A stretch of DNA of 64,000 nt from Micavibrio sp. UBA2137 (GCA_002328415.1 DCXL01000003.1:1349-65348); one strand, 5' to 3'. Numbered from the stretch's first letter, positions 35,409-45,094 are shown. Numbers and translations are program-made. Notes: generated from the sequence alone by a model not told the origin.

Positions 35409-35915
35409 TTAGAACAAAGCTGTTCCATATTGAATGACCAGCATGACAAGTATACCAATGATAAATCCTGGGCCTGCCGGGACTTTGAGCTGTCTTAAGT
35501 GCCATATTCCTGTTCGCATTTTGATGAATAAAGCTGTCAGGAGTCCATAGAGCACCACGCAAAAGGCGCCGAGCGTCAGTGCATAGGAAAAGCCAAGGGG
35601 ACCAAGCCATAATCCAGCGGCGGCAAGGAGCTTTACATCGCCAAAACCAAGCGCCTCGCGCTTATAGAGGCGAGAGCTTACAAGACGGATGACATACAAG
35701 AGTATGAAGGCCACCGTTCCACCAAGAATAACCTCAGCCTTGCCAAGATAGAGGAATGAGGTTGCCGCATGAAACAACAGGCCGCACAGCGCAAAGAGAT
35801 AGACATAGATATTGGGCAAGCGCATATGTTTAAGATCATAAAGCGCAAGCCAGACAAGCAAGCCACATCCAATTAGAAAAACGGTTAAAGGTAAGTAATC
35901 CATTAAAACACTCAT
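35409..35915 (-). CDS. A24-family prepilin peptidase
   Basis: 168 residues from ATG 35915, chosen because it overlaps the nagZ stop as ATGA. About six hydrophobic segments. The two catalytic aspartates are in LYDLKHMRLPN (near residue 28) and GFGDVKLLAA (near 94), the GxGD protease pattern. It lacks the N-terminal methyltransferase domain of PilD, as CpaA/TadV-type enzymes do. No pilin genes are in the window, so the substrate is unknown. Confidence 0.9.
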   Translation of the reverse strand: MSVLMDYLPLTVFLIGCGLLVWLALYDLKHMRLPNIYVYLFALCGLLFHAATSFLYLGKAEVILGGTVAFILLYVIRLVSSRLYKREALGFGDVKLLAAAGLWLGPLGFSYALTLGAFCVVLYGLLTALFIKMRTGIWHLRQLKVPAGPGFIIGILVMLVIQYGTALF

Positions 35916-36886
35916 GCGATTAAGCCTCCACGGTCCCAAGAGGCGATAAAGCGTTCCTGTGCCGCATCTGTCATAAGGGGCAATGATTCTTGAAGTTTAT
36001 ACATGTGCTCAAGTTTTCCGGCACAATAGAGAACAATATCCATACCTGCCTCAATAGAAAGTGCTCCGCGTTGGCTCTCGTCACCATATTTTTCAAGCGC
36101 GCCCATTGAAATATCATCGCTCAGCAATAACCCCTGAGATCCAATTTCATAACGAATAATATCTTGGATAATATGTTTTGAAAGCGTGGAGGGGTGTATT
36201 TCATCCAGTTCAGTGAACAGAATATGCGCGACCATGCCCCATATATTTGACCCGTAACTTGCGCTAAGTTCCTGAAATGGTTGAAAGTCATGGTGCGATA
36301 ATGTCGTGTGTGTCTCTGACACGTGGGGTAAATCATGGTGACTATCGACAACAACGCGCCCTTGTCCTGGAAGATGCTTGATAATTGGTACAACGCCCTG
36401 TGCCAGATGGGCGTCAATCACGGCCTTTCCGCATACGGTAACTGTTTGAACGTCATGTCCAAAAGCGCGGTCACCGATGGAGTTATCTGTTTTGTCTGTG
36501 AGCACATCAAGGGTGGGCGCGCAATTTACATTTATGCCAACATTAGCCAAATCAGAGACCATGGCCTTTGTTGATGCCTTTACGGCCGCAGCATCACCAT
36601 CAAAGCTCAATGGCGCAGCATAGGGTGGCCAATGTGGCTCTTTCATCCGCTGGACACGCCCACCTTCCTGATCAATCAGGATAGGGCAATCCCAGCCAAC
36701 GATTTCTTTTAGGTGCGAGGTAAGTGTTAAAAGCTGGTCAGGTGACTCTATATTGCGTTTGAACAGAATAAAGCCAAGCGGATTGGCCTGTTCAAAGCAT
36801 GTGCGTTCGTCGTCAGATGGTGCAAGCCCCTCAAGCGAGAAAATCGCGGCGAGGGGCGTTTGTTGATATGGGGTGCTGGCGCTCAT
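35912..36886 (-). CDS. nagZ: Beta-N-acetylhexosaminidase NagZ
   Basis: Glycoside hydrolase family 3 enzyme that removes GlcNAc from anhydro-muropeptides during wall recycling. 324 residues, single GH3 domain. LIDQEGGRVQRM near 75, KHLPGQGRVVVDSHHDLP near 165 (the catalytic Asp-His dyad region) and LLSDDISMGAL near 250 with the nucleophile Asp. The usual GHG of the loop reads GQG. Starts 3 bases after the SPOR gene, as in many alphaproteobacteria. Confidence 0.95.
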   Translation of the reverse strand: MSASTPYQQTPLAAIFSLEGLAPSDDERTCFEQANPLGFILFKRNIESPDQLLTLTSHLKEIVGWDCPILIDQEGGRVQRMKEPHWPPYAAPLSFDGDAAAVKASTKAMVSDLANVGINVNCAPTLDVLTDKTDNSIGDRAFGHDVQTVTVCGKAVIDAHLAQGVVPIIKHLPGQGRVVVDSHHDLPHVSETHTTLSHHDFQPFQELSASYGSNIWGMVAHILFTELDEIHPSTLSKHIIQDIIRYEIGSQGLLLSDDISMGALEKYGDESQRGALSIEAGMDIVLYCAGKLEHMYKLQESLPLMTDAAQERFIASWDRGGLIA

Positions 36887-36889
36887 GCC

Positions 36890-37942
36890 TTATGGCGCAA
36901 CAACAAGGCAACCATTTGGCTTCTTGGCGGTGATTGTCGCACAAATCTCTTTGGCGCGCCTTTCAGGTGCAGTACCCACTTGTGCGCGGTAATAGATACC
37001 TTTTTCACCCAAATCGGCCTCTTGCACGCGCAAATCCATGCCATCAAACAAACCGGGGAAGTCCTTTTTCATTGTGCCCCATAATGTCATGGCGCTTTCA
37101 CGATCGCGGAAACTACCCAATTGGACATAGCGTGCAGGGCCAGTTGGCGCAACGCTCGTTGTTTGAACAGGTTCTGGTGCAGGAGCGGCTTCTTTCACTG
37201 GCGCGGTAGCGGGTGCTGGTGTTGGCACTGGCGCTGTTACAGCCTTTTCTTCGACAGCAGGTGCAAGTGTATCGGTTTCTGGCGTGTCCAGTAGCTTCTC
37301 ATCCTTAATATCTTTTTTATCGAGTACAGATCTGACATAGGCAAGTGTCTCTTCTGGACTTTCAGTTGGGGCTGTTTCAGCAAATTCACCACGTTCTGGC
37401 AGTGCAGGTGCGGCTTCCTCTGTTGTGTCTTCGGCGGTTGTTTCGGCAACTAGAATGTCATCAACAGTTGTGCCTTGGCGTTTGGCCTCAAGGCGCGCCT
37501 TTAAAATGGCAATTTCTGCATCTGTTAAAGGTTCGCCTTCTACGTTCTGGATGGTCATGCCACTGTCTTCAAGTGCTTCTTCACGTGTGGGCTGTTCCTC
37601 GTCTTCAAGCAGGTTTTCGATTTGTGGGCTATCCTCTTGTCCGCGCATCGCATCAAAAATGACACTGTCCTGATTGCGGATATCCATGCCGCCTGGATCT
37701 TCTGGAATTTCACGATAAGGGTCATCGCTTGCCTCAATCAGGGGCAATTGTGATTCATCTGACACGTCAGGTACGCTGACATAAGACAGCCAAATGACTG
37801 TAATCAAAGCTAAAACAGCAATAGTCATCAAGACCGCACCCCAAAAAGAACGCCTTGCCCAAAATTGCGACTGTCCGCCTGTGCTTTTCAGCACACGGTC
37901 AAAGAAGTTATTTGGGTCGTCAAAATCGTTATTATTGGACAT
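36890..37942 (-). CDS. SPOR-domain membrane protein (FtsN-like)
   Basis: 350 residues from ATG 37942, with GAGGAG 9 bases upstream. One membrane helix near residues 35-55, so type II (N-in). A long acidic and Pro/Ala-rich periplasmic linker (about 60-270) leads to a C-terminal SPOR domain (about 275-350; RYVQLGSFRDRESA) that should bind denuded septal peptidoglycan. Upstream of nagZ, a conserved pairing. A role at the division site is inferred from the domain. Confidence 0.9.
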   Translation of the reverse strand: MSNNNDFDDPNNFFDRVLKSTGGQSQFWARRSFWGAVLMTIAVLALITVIWLSYVSVPDVSDESQLPLIEASDDPYREIPEDPGGMDIRNQDSVIFDAMRGQEDSPQIENLLEDEEQPTREEALEDSGMTIQNVEGEPLTDAEIAILKARLEAKRQGTTVDDILVAETTAEDTTEEAAPALPERGEFAETAPTESPEETLAYVRSVLDKKDIKDEKLLDTPETDTLAPAVEEKAVTAPVPTPAPATAPVKEAAPAPEPVQTTSVAPTGPARYVQLGSFRDRESAMTLWGTMKKDFPGLFDGMDLRVQEADLGEKGIYYRAQVGTAPERRAKEICATITAKKPNGCLVVAP

Positions 37943-38081
37943 GGGGTGTTGCTCCTCTGGATAGTTCAAAAGCAGGATATGAAATTAAAAACAAGCGCCT
38001 GCAAGCGCGAATCTTGTTAGCCTAGTCTAAAAAATTGTCAATGCCTTGTCCATGCTTTCCACATGGAACTTGAGAGCGTGT

Positions 38082-39320
38082 TTAACGCGGGTCAGGATCA
38101 ACTTGAAAGAGCTCTTGATAGAGCTTAATCGCAAAACGGTCGGTCATACCCGCAATATAATCACAAATATGGCGCGCGCGCTCAGGCTTGGAGAGCCATT
38201 CATCGCCATGTTTCATGCGTTCCTGCCACTTCACGGGTAACATGGCTGGATTATCAATGTAAGCTTCAAAAATCTGCGTCAGGATGCGGCGCACCTTAAA
38301 GGAAATGCGGTTTAATTTGGGGTGCTTGTACATGCGCTCATACAAAAAAGCGCGGAGTTTATTGACCTCGGCAAGCATGCTATCGGAAAAGGCAACGACG
38401 GCACGGTCATTCATGCGCACGGCCTCAACGCTTTGTTCTGGTAAGGCTTTGAGGCGAGCGCGGCTTTCTTCTGTGACATCACGCACCATTTCCCCTATCA
38501 AACGGCGGACAATCTCACGGCGTGTCATTTTGGCGGAGATATCGGGATATTGTGTCTCAACAGCCTCGATATGTTTGGCAACTAATGGAATGGCACGCAA
38601 ATCATCCAAAGTGAACAGGTCAGCACGCAAACCATCCTCGATATCATGGTTGTTATAGGCAATATCATCGGACAGGGCCGCAACTTGGGCCTCGACAGAG
38701 GCATAGGTCTCAAAGCGCAAATCGGTCAGCTTTTCCAGATGTTTGAGCGTATCAGAGACATGAAAATCTTTCTTTGTCTTGCTCGTGTAAAGTGGGCCAT
38801 TATGTTTAACAACGCCTTCCAGCGTTTCCCATGTCAGGTTAAGGCCACTCCATTCAGGGTAGGTACGCTCTAACAAGACCAGAATGCGCAGGGATTGGTC
38901 ATTATGATCAAATCCACCATAATCCTTCATACATTCGCGCAGAGCCTCCTCTCCCAAATGGGCGAAAGGCGTATGCCCTAAATCATGTGCAAGGGCTATC
39001 CCCTCGGCCAAATCTTCATTGACGAAGAGCGCGCGTGCGAGAGACCGCGTAATTTGCGCAACTTCAAGGGTGTGGGTCAGGCGTGTGCGGTAATGGTCGC
39101 CCTCGTCATAGACAAAAACCTGTGTTTTATATTTAAGGCGGCGAAAGGCACTGGCATGGATGATGCGGTCGCGGTCACGCTGAAAGACGGTGCGGTCGCT
39201 ATTTTCAGGGGCTTCGTAAAGGCGTCCCTTGCTTTCATCAGGGCGGCAGGCATAGCTGGCAAGAGGAAGGGCGCAATAATTATAATCTGGATTTTGGGCG
39301 TGTTGTGTTGAAGAAGTCAT
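38082..39320 (-). CDS. dgt: dGTPase-like HD-domain nucleotide triphosphohydrolase
   Basis: 412 residues from MTSSTQHAQNP (ATG 39320). HD-domain metal site: RTRLTHTLEV near 80, ALAHDLGHTPFAHLGE near 112, and AYNNHDIEDG near 218. This is the deoxyguanosinetriphosphate triphosphohydrolase-like family (COG0232) that hydrolyses dNTPs to nucleoside and triphosphate. Divergent from the erpA-type gene, as in many alphaproteobacteria. The usual downstream neighbour argS is absent; 139 bases of non-coding DNA follow to the SPOR gene. Confidence 0.94.
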   Translation of the reverse strand: MTSSTQHAQNPDYNYCALPLASYACRPDESKGRLYEAPENSDRTVFQRDRDRIIHASAFRRLKYKTQVFVYDEGDHYRTRLTHTLEVAQITRSLARALFVNEDLAEGIALAHDLGHTPFAHLGEEALRECMKDYGGFDHNDQSLRILVLLERTYPEWSGLNLTWETLEGVVKHNGPLYTSKTKKDFHVSDTLKHLEKLTDLRFETYASVEAQVAALSDDIAYNNHDIEDGLRADLFTLDDLRAIPLVAKHIEAVETQYPDISAKMTRREIVRRLIGEMVRDVTEESRARLKALPEQSVEAVRMNDRAVVAFSDSMLAEVNKLRAFLYERMYKHPKLNRISFKVRRILTQIFEAYIDNPAMLPVKWQERMKHGDEWLSKPERARHICDYIAGMTDRFAIKLYQELFQVDPDPR

Positions 39321-39388
39321 AAAACTCTGTAATGTTATTTTAAAGAAAATCTTTCCCAAGACACTACATTGTTCTATATCATAAATCT

Positions 39389-39715
39389 ATGACTAATCAG
39401 GGCCTGACCATTACAGAATCTGCGATTGCGCGCGTCAATGATATACGTACCGAGCGCGATAATTCCCACCTCAAACTGCGCATCATCGTCGAAGGCGGTG
39501 GGTGTTCAGGGTTCCAATACAAATTGGAATGGGATGAAACGGTTTCTGCAGACGATCATGTTTTTAATGAGGTCATTGTGATTGATTCCATGTCACTGGA
39601 CATCCTGAAAGGCGCAAAGGTCGATTTCGTCACTAATTTAATGGGGCAAGATTTTAAAATCATCAATCCCAATGCCGTGTCATCCTGTGGGTGTGGCACA
39701 TCTTTTGCGATTTAG
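39389..39715 (+). CDS. erpA: Iron-sulfur cluster insertion protein (A-type, ErpA-like)
   Basis: Carries Fe-S clusters to target proteins. 108 residues, full length. The three conserved cysteines are in GGGCSGFQY near residue 38 and SSCGCGTSF near the C-terminus. ErpA and other A-type carriers cannot be separated with certainty by eye; the dgt neighbour favours ErpA. Starts ATGACTAATCAG without a strong Shine-Dalgarno. Confidence 0.93.
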   Translation: MTNQGLTITESAIARVNDIRTERDNSHLKLRIIVEGGGCSGFQYKLEWDETVSADDHVFNEVIVIDSMSLDILKGAKVDFVTNLMGQDFKIINPNAVSSCGCGTSFAI

Positions 39716-39939
39716 TGTAAAAAATAATTGCCATTTATTTAAATTTAGGCATGATGCAGATATGCAAAAGAAAATTGAAATAATTTCAAAATTTGAGGGA
39801 TGCCAACACGCTGTTGTCGTGGCAAACGCTTTTGCATGGTGGCCTCAGGCCTAACATATTTCTTTCCACACATCATTGAATAATACGTGTGCGTTTTCGT
39901 AACGCACAAACCTGCATTTAGAATTTTTAGGGCTTTAAC

Positions 39940-40986
39940 ATGACAACAGCATTGGCAAAACAGGTACACGCGCTGCCTGAAACAGATAAAAGCGCAATTA
40001 CATCACTGGCAAAGCCATTTGGCGAAAAATCCATTCCAACCTCCTATGTGTATGGCATTGATAAAATTGTGCTGACCCCTATTGAACGTGCCTTCATGGA
40101 AAACACGGTTGGCTATACGCATTTTGAGGGCGAGGTGCTTGCCTCGGGGGCGGAGATATTCTCGCGTATTGAGGGGCATGATGATTACTATGTGGGAAGC
40201 GCAGAAGAGCAGCTTCTCGAGGATTGTGGCGTTGTCAGGCTAGCTGATGGCGCAGTTATCACTGAATTTGGACCAGGTGATGGCCAAAAGGCAGATATCA
40301 TATTGGGGCGTAATGAAAATCAACGCGATCTTCGCTATCAGGCCGTAGATGTATCACAGGACTTTCTGGAAATGACGGCGCGCAGGCTGCAAGGGCATCG
40401 TTCGCTTGGGCAAAACCCCCGCACACTTTGCGATGATTTCTTCACAGCGACACATGGTTTTGAACGTGCTGATATTGGTTTGTTCCTTGGGACAACCATA
40501 AGCAACTTTGATCCTGAGGAAGGTGTTCGTCTTTTACATCATATTCGCCGTTCTTACATGAGCGAGGATGGGGTACTTTACATTGGGCAGGACGGCAATC
40601 GTGATATCACATCTCTTCTTAAATGTTATGACGATAGTGATAAACATACAGCGGCCTTTGTCATGAATGCCTTGCGTCAAATTGCGCGCGACCATGCCCC
40701 TGACCTTGATTTGAATAATTTCCGCTATCAGGCTTTTTTCGATGAGGAAATGGAAGCCATGCGCATGGGGATTGTGAGCGAAACGGCCCAAATTCATTCT
40801 ATTGCAGGTGAAACGATCGCATTTGCAGAGGGAGAATTTATCCAGATTGGCCAATCGCGCAAATATGCGCGTCACACTATTGCAGAGATGGCCGAACGCG
40901 CAGGTTTTACAACGGAATATGTCGTGTCCTCGCCACAAGATGTCAATATTCATCGCCTACGTGTGGCCAAGGGGTTGGATTTATGA
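39940..40986 (+). CDS. EgtD-like SAM-dependent methyltransferase
   Basis: 348 residues of the histidine N-alpha-methyltransferase (EgtD/DUF2260) family. SAM site EFGPGDGQK (109-117), AVDVSQDFL near 135, LGTTISNF (183-190) with the conserved Asn, IGQDGNRD near 215. By eye, two substrate-site features of true EgtD are altered: the YPTRxE segment reads YTHFEGE (59-65), and the Glu of the IEMxL motif appears replaced by Arg (AMRMGIVS). So the amino acid methylated may not be histidine. The stop overlaps the next start as ATGA: the product is probably passed to, or made with, the flavoenzyme. Confidence 0.85.
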   Translation: MTTALAKQVHALPETDKSAITSLAKPFGEKSIPTSYVYGIDKIVLTPIERAFMENTVGYTHFEGEVLASGAEIFSRIEGHDDYYVGSAEEQLLEDCGVVRLADGAVITEFGPGDGQKADIILGRNENQRDLRYQAVDVSQDFLEMTARRLQGHRSLGQNPRTLCDDFFTATHGFERADIGLFLGTTISNFDPEEGVRLLHHIRRSYMSEDGVLYIGQDGNRDITSLLKCYDDSDKHTAAFVMNALRQIARDHAPDLDLNNFRYQAFFDEEMEAMRMGIVSETAQIHSIAGETIAFAEGEFIQIGQSRKYARHTIAEMAERAGFTTEYVVSSPQDVNIHRLRVAKGLDL

Positions 40987-42086
40987 CCCAATATGACATT
41001 GGCATTATAGGTGCAGGTGTTTACGGCACAATGATTGCGCTTGAATTAGCACAAGCAGGTCAGTCTGTCATTTTGTTTGATAGACATGAATTTGGTCATG
41101 CACAGGCGGCGTCCTCGGCGATGACGCGTGCAGGGCACAGTTTGTATGATGCGCCTGAGTATCATGATTTGGCTGTGCGATCGCTGGCTCTTTACCGCAC
41201 GGAATTTGAAGATGCTATCTGTGATACGCCTGCTGTTTTATTTGCGGAAGAGGGTGATGGTCAAACACATGCTCAAAAAGTGATGGCACAGGGCAAACAT
41301 CGCGCACTTACCTCTCAAAGCGTTGCAGAGGAATATCCTGATTTTAAGGCAGATTATGCCTGCGAAGATAGACATGGTGGTGTTATTCGCATGAATAAGG
41401 TGCGTGAACAGCTTTTTGAAAGGTTGCAGAAGTCAGCTGTAAAAACCGCGTTTAAAACTGACATAGCCAGAATTGTGTATGGAGATAATACGCATATTTA
41501 TCTGAGTGACGGCAAAGACTTTACGTGCCAGAAACTTGTTTTATGCGCGGGCTATAAAATTGATGATGTGATGGCGCTGCTTGAAAATGTTGAACGACCC
41601 GATTTGGGCATAAAGCGTGTGAAACCCGGGGCGCTTATTCATCTAAAGCCAAAAACAGAAGAGCAAAAAGCGCGCGTTATTTGTGGGGCAATGCCTGCCT
41701 TTGCCTATATTGAAAAGGGTATGTTTGGCTTGCCTCTTGTTGAGGGAACAAGCGACACGGTCAAAATCGCAAGCTTTTATAATCCCTCAGCACAGGACTT
41801 TACAGGTGTCGAGCCATATGGATTTATTCGTGATTATTTACCGTTTTTAGAAGGGTTTGAAGAAGTTGAGCCAGATATCAAAGACCAGTGTGAATATGAT
41901 TACACGCAGGACGGTCATTTTATTATCGGAAATTTGAAAAAAGCGCCTAACTTGTTTCTGGCCTGCGGCTGGAATGGCAGTGGCTATAAGTTTGCGCCTA
42001 TCTTATCAAGAAAACTTTGTAATCAAATTCTTTCAGGCGAGAACAGCCTTCCAGAAATCTTTAATCCCGACAGATTATATTCTTGA
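40983..42086 (+). CDS. FAD-dependent oxidoreductase, sarcosine-oxidase-like (DAO family)
   Basis: 367 residues. FAD dinucleotide fold IGAGVYG (9-15) with Glu/Asp end at LFDRHE; SSAMTRAGHS (44-53); and CGWNGSGYKFAP (328-339), equivalent to GFSGHGFK of monomeric sarcosine oxidase. Cys303 in DQCEYDYTQDGHFIIG lines up with the Cys that holds FAD covalently in that family. It probably oxidises a secondary or N-methyl amino acid with O2. Translationally coupled to the EgtD-like methyltransferase. Confidence 0.87.
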   Translation: MTQYDIGIIGAGVYGTMIALELAQAGQSVILFDRHEFGHAQAASSAMTRAGHSLYDAPEYHDLAVRSLALYRTEFEDAICDTPAVLFAEEGDGQTHAQKVMAQGKHRALTSQSVAEEYPDFKADYACEDRHGGVIRMNKVREQLFERLQKSAVKTAFKTDIARIVYGDNTHIYLSDGKDFTCQKLVLCAGYKIDDVMALLENVERPDLGIKRVKPGALIHLKPKTEEQKARVICGAMPAFAYIEKGMFGLPLVEGTSDTVKIASFYNPSAQDFTGVEPYGFIRDYLPFLEGFEEVEPDIKDQCEYDYTQDGHFIIGNLKKAPNLFLACGWNGSGYKFAPILSRKLCNQILSGENSLPEIFNPDRLYS

Positions 42087-42149
42087 CATTATGACAAGTT
42101 TTCCTTTATGAAAGCGCAAATTACTGCGTTAAAAACTTAAGGAATTATA

Positions 42150-42704
42150 ATGGATACAGTGAATTACTATACAAATAATGTGCTTGTTGCCAAAGAGGGC
42201 GGTAACCCACTATCTATTGGCTCGGCCTTTCTTGAAGCAGTTAGTGTGCCGATCGTCTATATCAGAATGGATGAGGGGCTTAAGGAAGATTGTATCCAAG
42301 GCATTTTGCACGAAAATAATATTCATCAGGTGAAGCGTCTGAAGGCTATTCTGGACAAATATGCCGAACCCCGCGAAGATGTAACGGCGCTTAATGAACA
42401 AAATTCAGATGACCCTGATGCTGTGGCGACCTTTAATATGATTATCAGAGAGATTGAGCGCGCAAATGATAATTGTCATTATGCGGCAGTCGAGCATTTG
42501 CTTGTGCGCAATCTGAGCTTGCCCAGATTTGTCGAGATGATTTCACAAGATTTGGTTCAGGAATGTTTTGACAAGGCTTTGACCTATGGTCAGCCGCATT
42601 TAAGCAGAAAAATCTGGAACGCGGCTGAATCTGCAGGTCTGGAGTTGCATCCCAGAAATAGCGGATTATTTACAGCGCCAGGTGCTGAGCAAGCCCTAAA
42701 ATAA
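42150..42704 (+). CDS. Hypothetical protein downstream of the flavoenzyme
   Basis: 184 residues, AAGGA 8 bases before the ATG. No family recognised, no signal peptide or membrane segment. Mostly helical by composition; HYAAVEHLLVRNLSLPRFVEMI is the most ordered-looking stretch. It is 63 bases after the oxidoreductase and may belong to that transcript. Its stop codon overlaps the T-run at the 3' end of rnpB on the other strand. Confidence 0.75.
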   Translation: MDTVNYYTNNVLVAKEGGNPLSIGSAFLEAVSVPIVYIRMDEGLKEDCIQGILHENNIHQVKRLKAILDKYAEPREDVTALNEQNSDDPDAVATFNMIIREIERANDNCHYAAVEHLLVRNLSLPRFVEMISQDLVQECFDKALTYGQPHLSRKIWNAAESAGLELHPRNSGLFTAPGAEQALK

Positions 42705-42709
42705 AAAAA

Positions 42710-43067
<358 letters not shown>

Positions 43068-43118
43068 CTAACATGTATAAATTTTTGTGCTCTTATTCAA
43101 GTATTTAATGCGGGTTGG

Positions 43119-43817
43119 CTAGGACATCATACGCAGTAATGCCGTTGCAATGGCATGTGTATGTTCCGTGGCTTGTCCTTCATGCCCTTTCTCAAAGACA
43201 TGGCTCTCGTAATGGCGCTGAAATTCGCGAACCAAAGTCACCCCATCGCACTCTGGGTTATAGCCAATCTGATGGAGAGTTGTAAGCAAACCTACGTTAT
43301 GATTGTCGTAATCTTGCTTTTCTGGCACAGGCCAAAGCCCCAACCCCTCTTGCGCCAAACGCTCCCATGGAAACAAGTGCCCCGGGTCAATTTTACGCGC
43401 GGGGGCAATGTCCGAATGCCCCAAGATGCGTGTGCCAATGGCGGGATGGCGTGCACATATCTGTTGGCACAGCTCAATAAGTGCGGTGATTTGGGTATCA
43501 GGATAGGGCGTTGCCGTTGGGGCGTAACCACGATTAACAATTTCAATGCCAATCGAGGTCGAATTTAAATCGGTTTCCCCTTGCCAATAGGATTTGCCTG
43601 AATGCCATGCGCGCTTGCCTTCATCAACAAGGGCGTAGGCATCGCCATTAATATCCAGCATATAATGCGCACTTAACTGGCTCTCGGGATTGGCATAGGT
43701 GTCAAGCGCGCCTTGTGCACTTAAATCACCAATAAAATGTAGAATAAGGGCATTGATTTCCTTGCCGCTGGCGCGGTCATTGTAATTAGGTGAGGTGATG
43801 TCAGTTATAATGTTCAT
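43119..43817 (-). CDS. ampD: N-acetylmuramoyl-L-alanine amidase (AmpD-like)
   Basis: 232 residues, amidase_2 fold. Zinc ligands are probably His in ALILHFIGD (near residue 27), His in LGHSDIAPARKIDPGH (near 133) and Asp143 of the same segment. No signal peptide, so cytosolic, as AmpD should be. The C-terminal 70 residues (LLTTLHQIGYNP...LVREFQRHY) look like a short peptidoglycan-binding domain. The start overlaps the stop of the MFS gene as ATGA, so both are made together. Confidence 0.92.
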   Translation of the reverse strand: MNIITDITSPNYNDRASGKEINALILHFIGDLSAQGALDTYANPESQLSAHYMLDINGDAYALVDEGKRAWHSGKSYWQGETDLNSTSIGIEIVNRGYAPTATPYPDTQITALIELCQQICARHPAIGTRILGHSDIAPARKIDPGHLFPWERLAQEGLGLWPVPEKQDYDNHNVGLLTTLHQIGYNPECDGVTLVREFQRHYESHVFEKGHEGQATEHTHAIATALLRMMS

Positions 43818-45094
43818 ACGCGTTTATCTTTGACGAGTGTGAGAAGGGCAAGTCCTGCAGACCAGAAAATCAGGATAGAGGATAGACCTGCTTTATGAGT
43901 GTCCCATATCTGAATAAAAAGTCCATATGAGAGTGGGCCTAAGAAAGCAATCGCCTTGCCAGAGAAGGCGTAAAGTCCATAAATTTGCGTTGTAATTTCG
44001 GGTGGGGATAGGCGTGCGATATAGGTACGGCTTGCCGCCTGAGTAGGGCCAATGAAAAGCCCTAAACATAAAGAAATTAGAATAAAAGATGTTTTGTCAG
44101 GTGCAAAAAGCGCAACTGTGCCTGATAAAATCAAACCTATTAAGGATATCATAATGGTCGCTTTTGACCCGGCCTTGTCATCTATGAAAGAAAATGCAAA
44201 TGCGCCTAGACCTGCGGTCACATTGAGGCCAATGGCAAAAACAAGAATATCGGTTAATGCCATATCATAAACAGCCGCCGCATAAACGCCACCAAGTGCA
44301 AAAAGGGTGGCTAGGCCGTCCTTGTAAAGGGCTGAGGCAATCAAAAAGCGTACAATATTACGGTGTTTTTTGACCGATTTCAGCGTGTTCCAGAGTTCCT
44401 TAATGCCAAGTCTGATCGCGCGTTTGGTATCGGCCTCGCGTGAAGGCAGATCAGGCGTTGCAAACAAAAGCGGGAGCGTAAAAATCCCCATCCAGAGCGC
44501 AACAAGAATGGCCGTTGCACGGATATTAAGTGCGTTATCCTCGCTCACGCCAAGGAGTGGTTTGAAGTTTTCGCCTAAGCCCGTCAGAAAAACAAGTGCA
44601 AGAACAAGCGCTGTCAAACCGCCGCCATAGCCAAGCGCCCAGCCCCATCCAGAGATACGCCCAATTCTATCCTTGGGCGCAATAACGGTGAGTTGTGCAT
44701 TGTAAAAAACAAGCGCGAGCTCAAGAGAGAGAACTGCAATAATCAGGCAGACGAGTCCAATGCCAATGGTCATAAGCGGGGCATCAGGTGTCAGAATAAA
44801 AAGCCCAGCCGTTGCCAGGCAAGAAATAAGGGTTAACCAGCCAATCCATCGCCGTGTCCGCCCACCATAATCGGCTATAGCGCCCAGAAAGGGGGCAAGA
44901 AGGGCAATGCCAAGGCCGCTGGCTGAAATTGCATAGCCCCAAAGCGCACCGCCTGTAATGTCATCACCCATAACGGATTTGCTAAAATAAATAGAAAAGA
45001 CGAATGTTAGGATAATGGCTGAAAAGGCCGAATTGCCCCAGTCATAGAGCGCCCAACTGAAAATTTTTTTGGAAACTTGTTTCTGACTTGTCAT
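43814..45094 (-). CDS. UMF1-type MFS transporter
   Basis: 426 residues from MTSQKQVSKKI (ATG 45094); the reading frame is open to 45262 but the added part is not membrane-like. SWALYDWGNSAFS (about 12-24) is the hallmark of the UMF1/Atg22-like MFS family. About 12 membrane segments follow. Substrates of this family are poorly known. Coupling to the AmpD-like amidase suggests a wall-derived product, by analogy with AmpG, but this is inference. Confidence 0.9.
   Translation of the reverse strand: MTSQKQVSKKIFSWALYDWGNSAFSAIILTFVFSIYFSKSVMGDDITGGALWGYAISASGLGIALLAPFLGAIADYGGRTRRWIGWLTLISCLATAGLFILTPDAPLMTIGIGLVCLIIAVLSLELALVFYNAQLTVIAPKDRIGRISGWGWALGYGGGLTALVLALVFLTGLGENFKPLLGVSEDNALNIRATAILVALWMGIFTLPLLFATPDLPSREADTKRAIRLGIKELWNTLKSVKKHRNIVRFLIASALYKDGLATLFALGGVYAAAVYDMALTDILVFAIGLNVTAGLGAFAFSFIDDKAGSKATIMISLIGLILSGTVALFAPDKTSFILISLCLGLFIGPTQAASRTYIARLSPPEITTQIYGLYAFSGKAIAFLGPLSYGLFIQIWDTHKAGLSSILIFWSAGLALLTLVKDKRV

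Noticed and set aside
39716..39939. Possible small RNA between the erpA-type gene and the EgtD-like gene
   Set aside because: Only weak hairpins (for example GTGCGTT / AACGCAC at 39889-39907) with no T-run; nothing firm enough to call.
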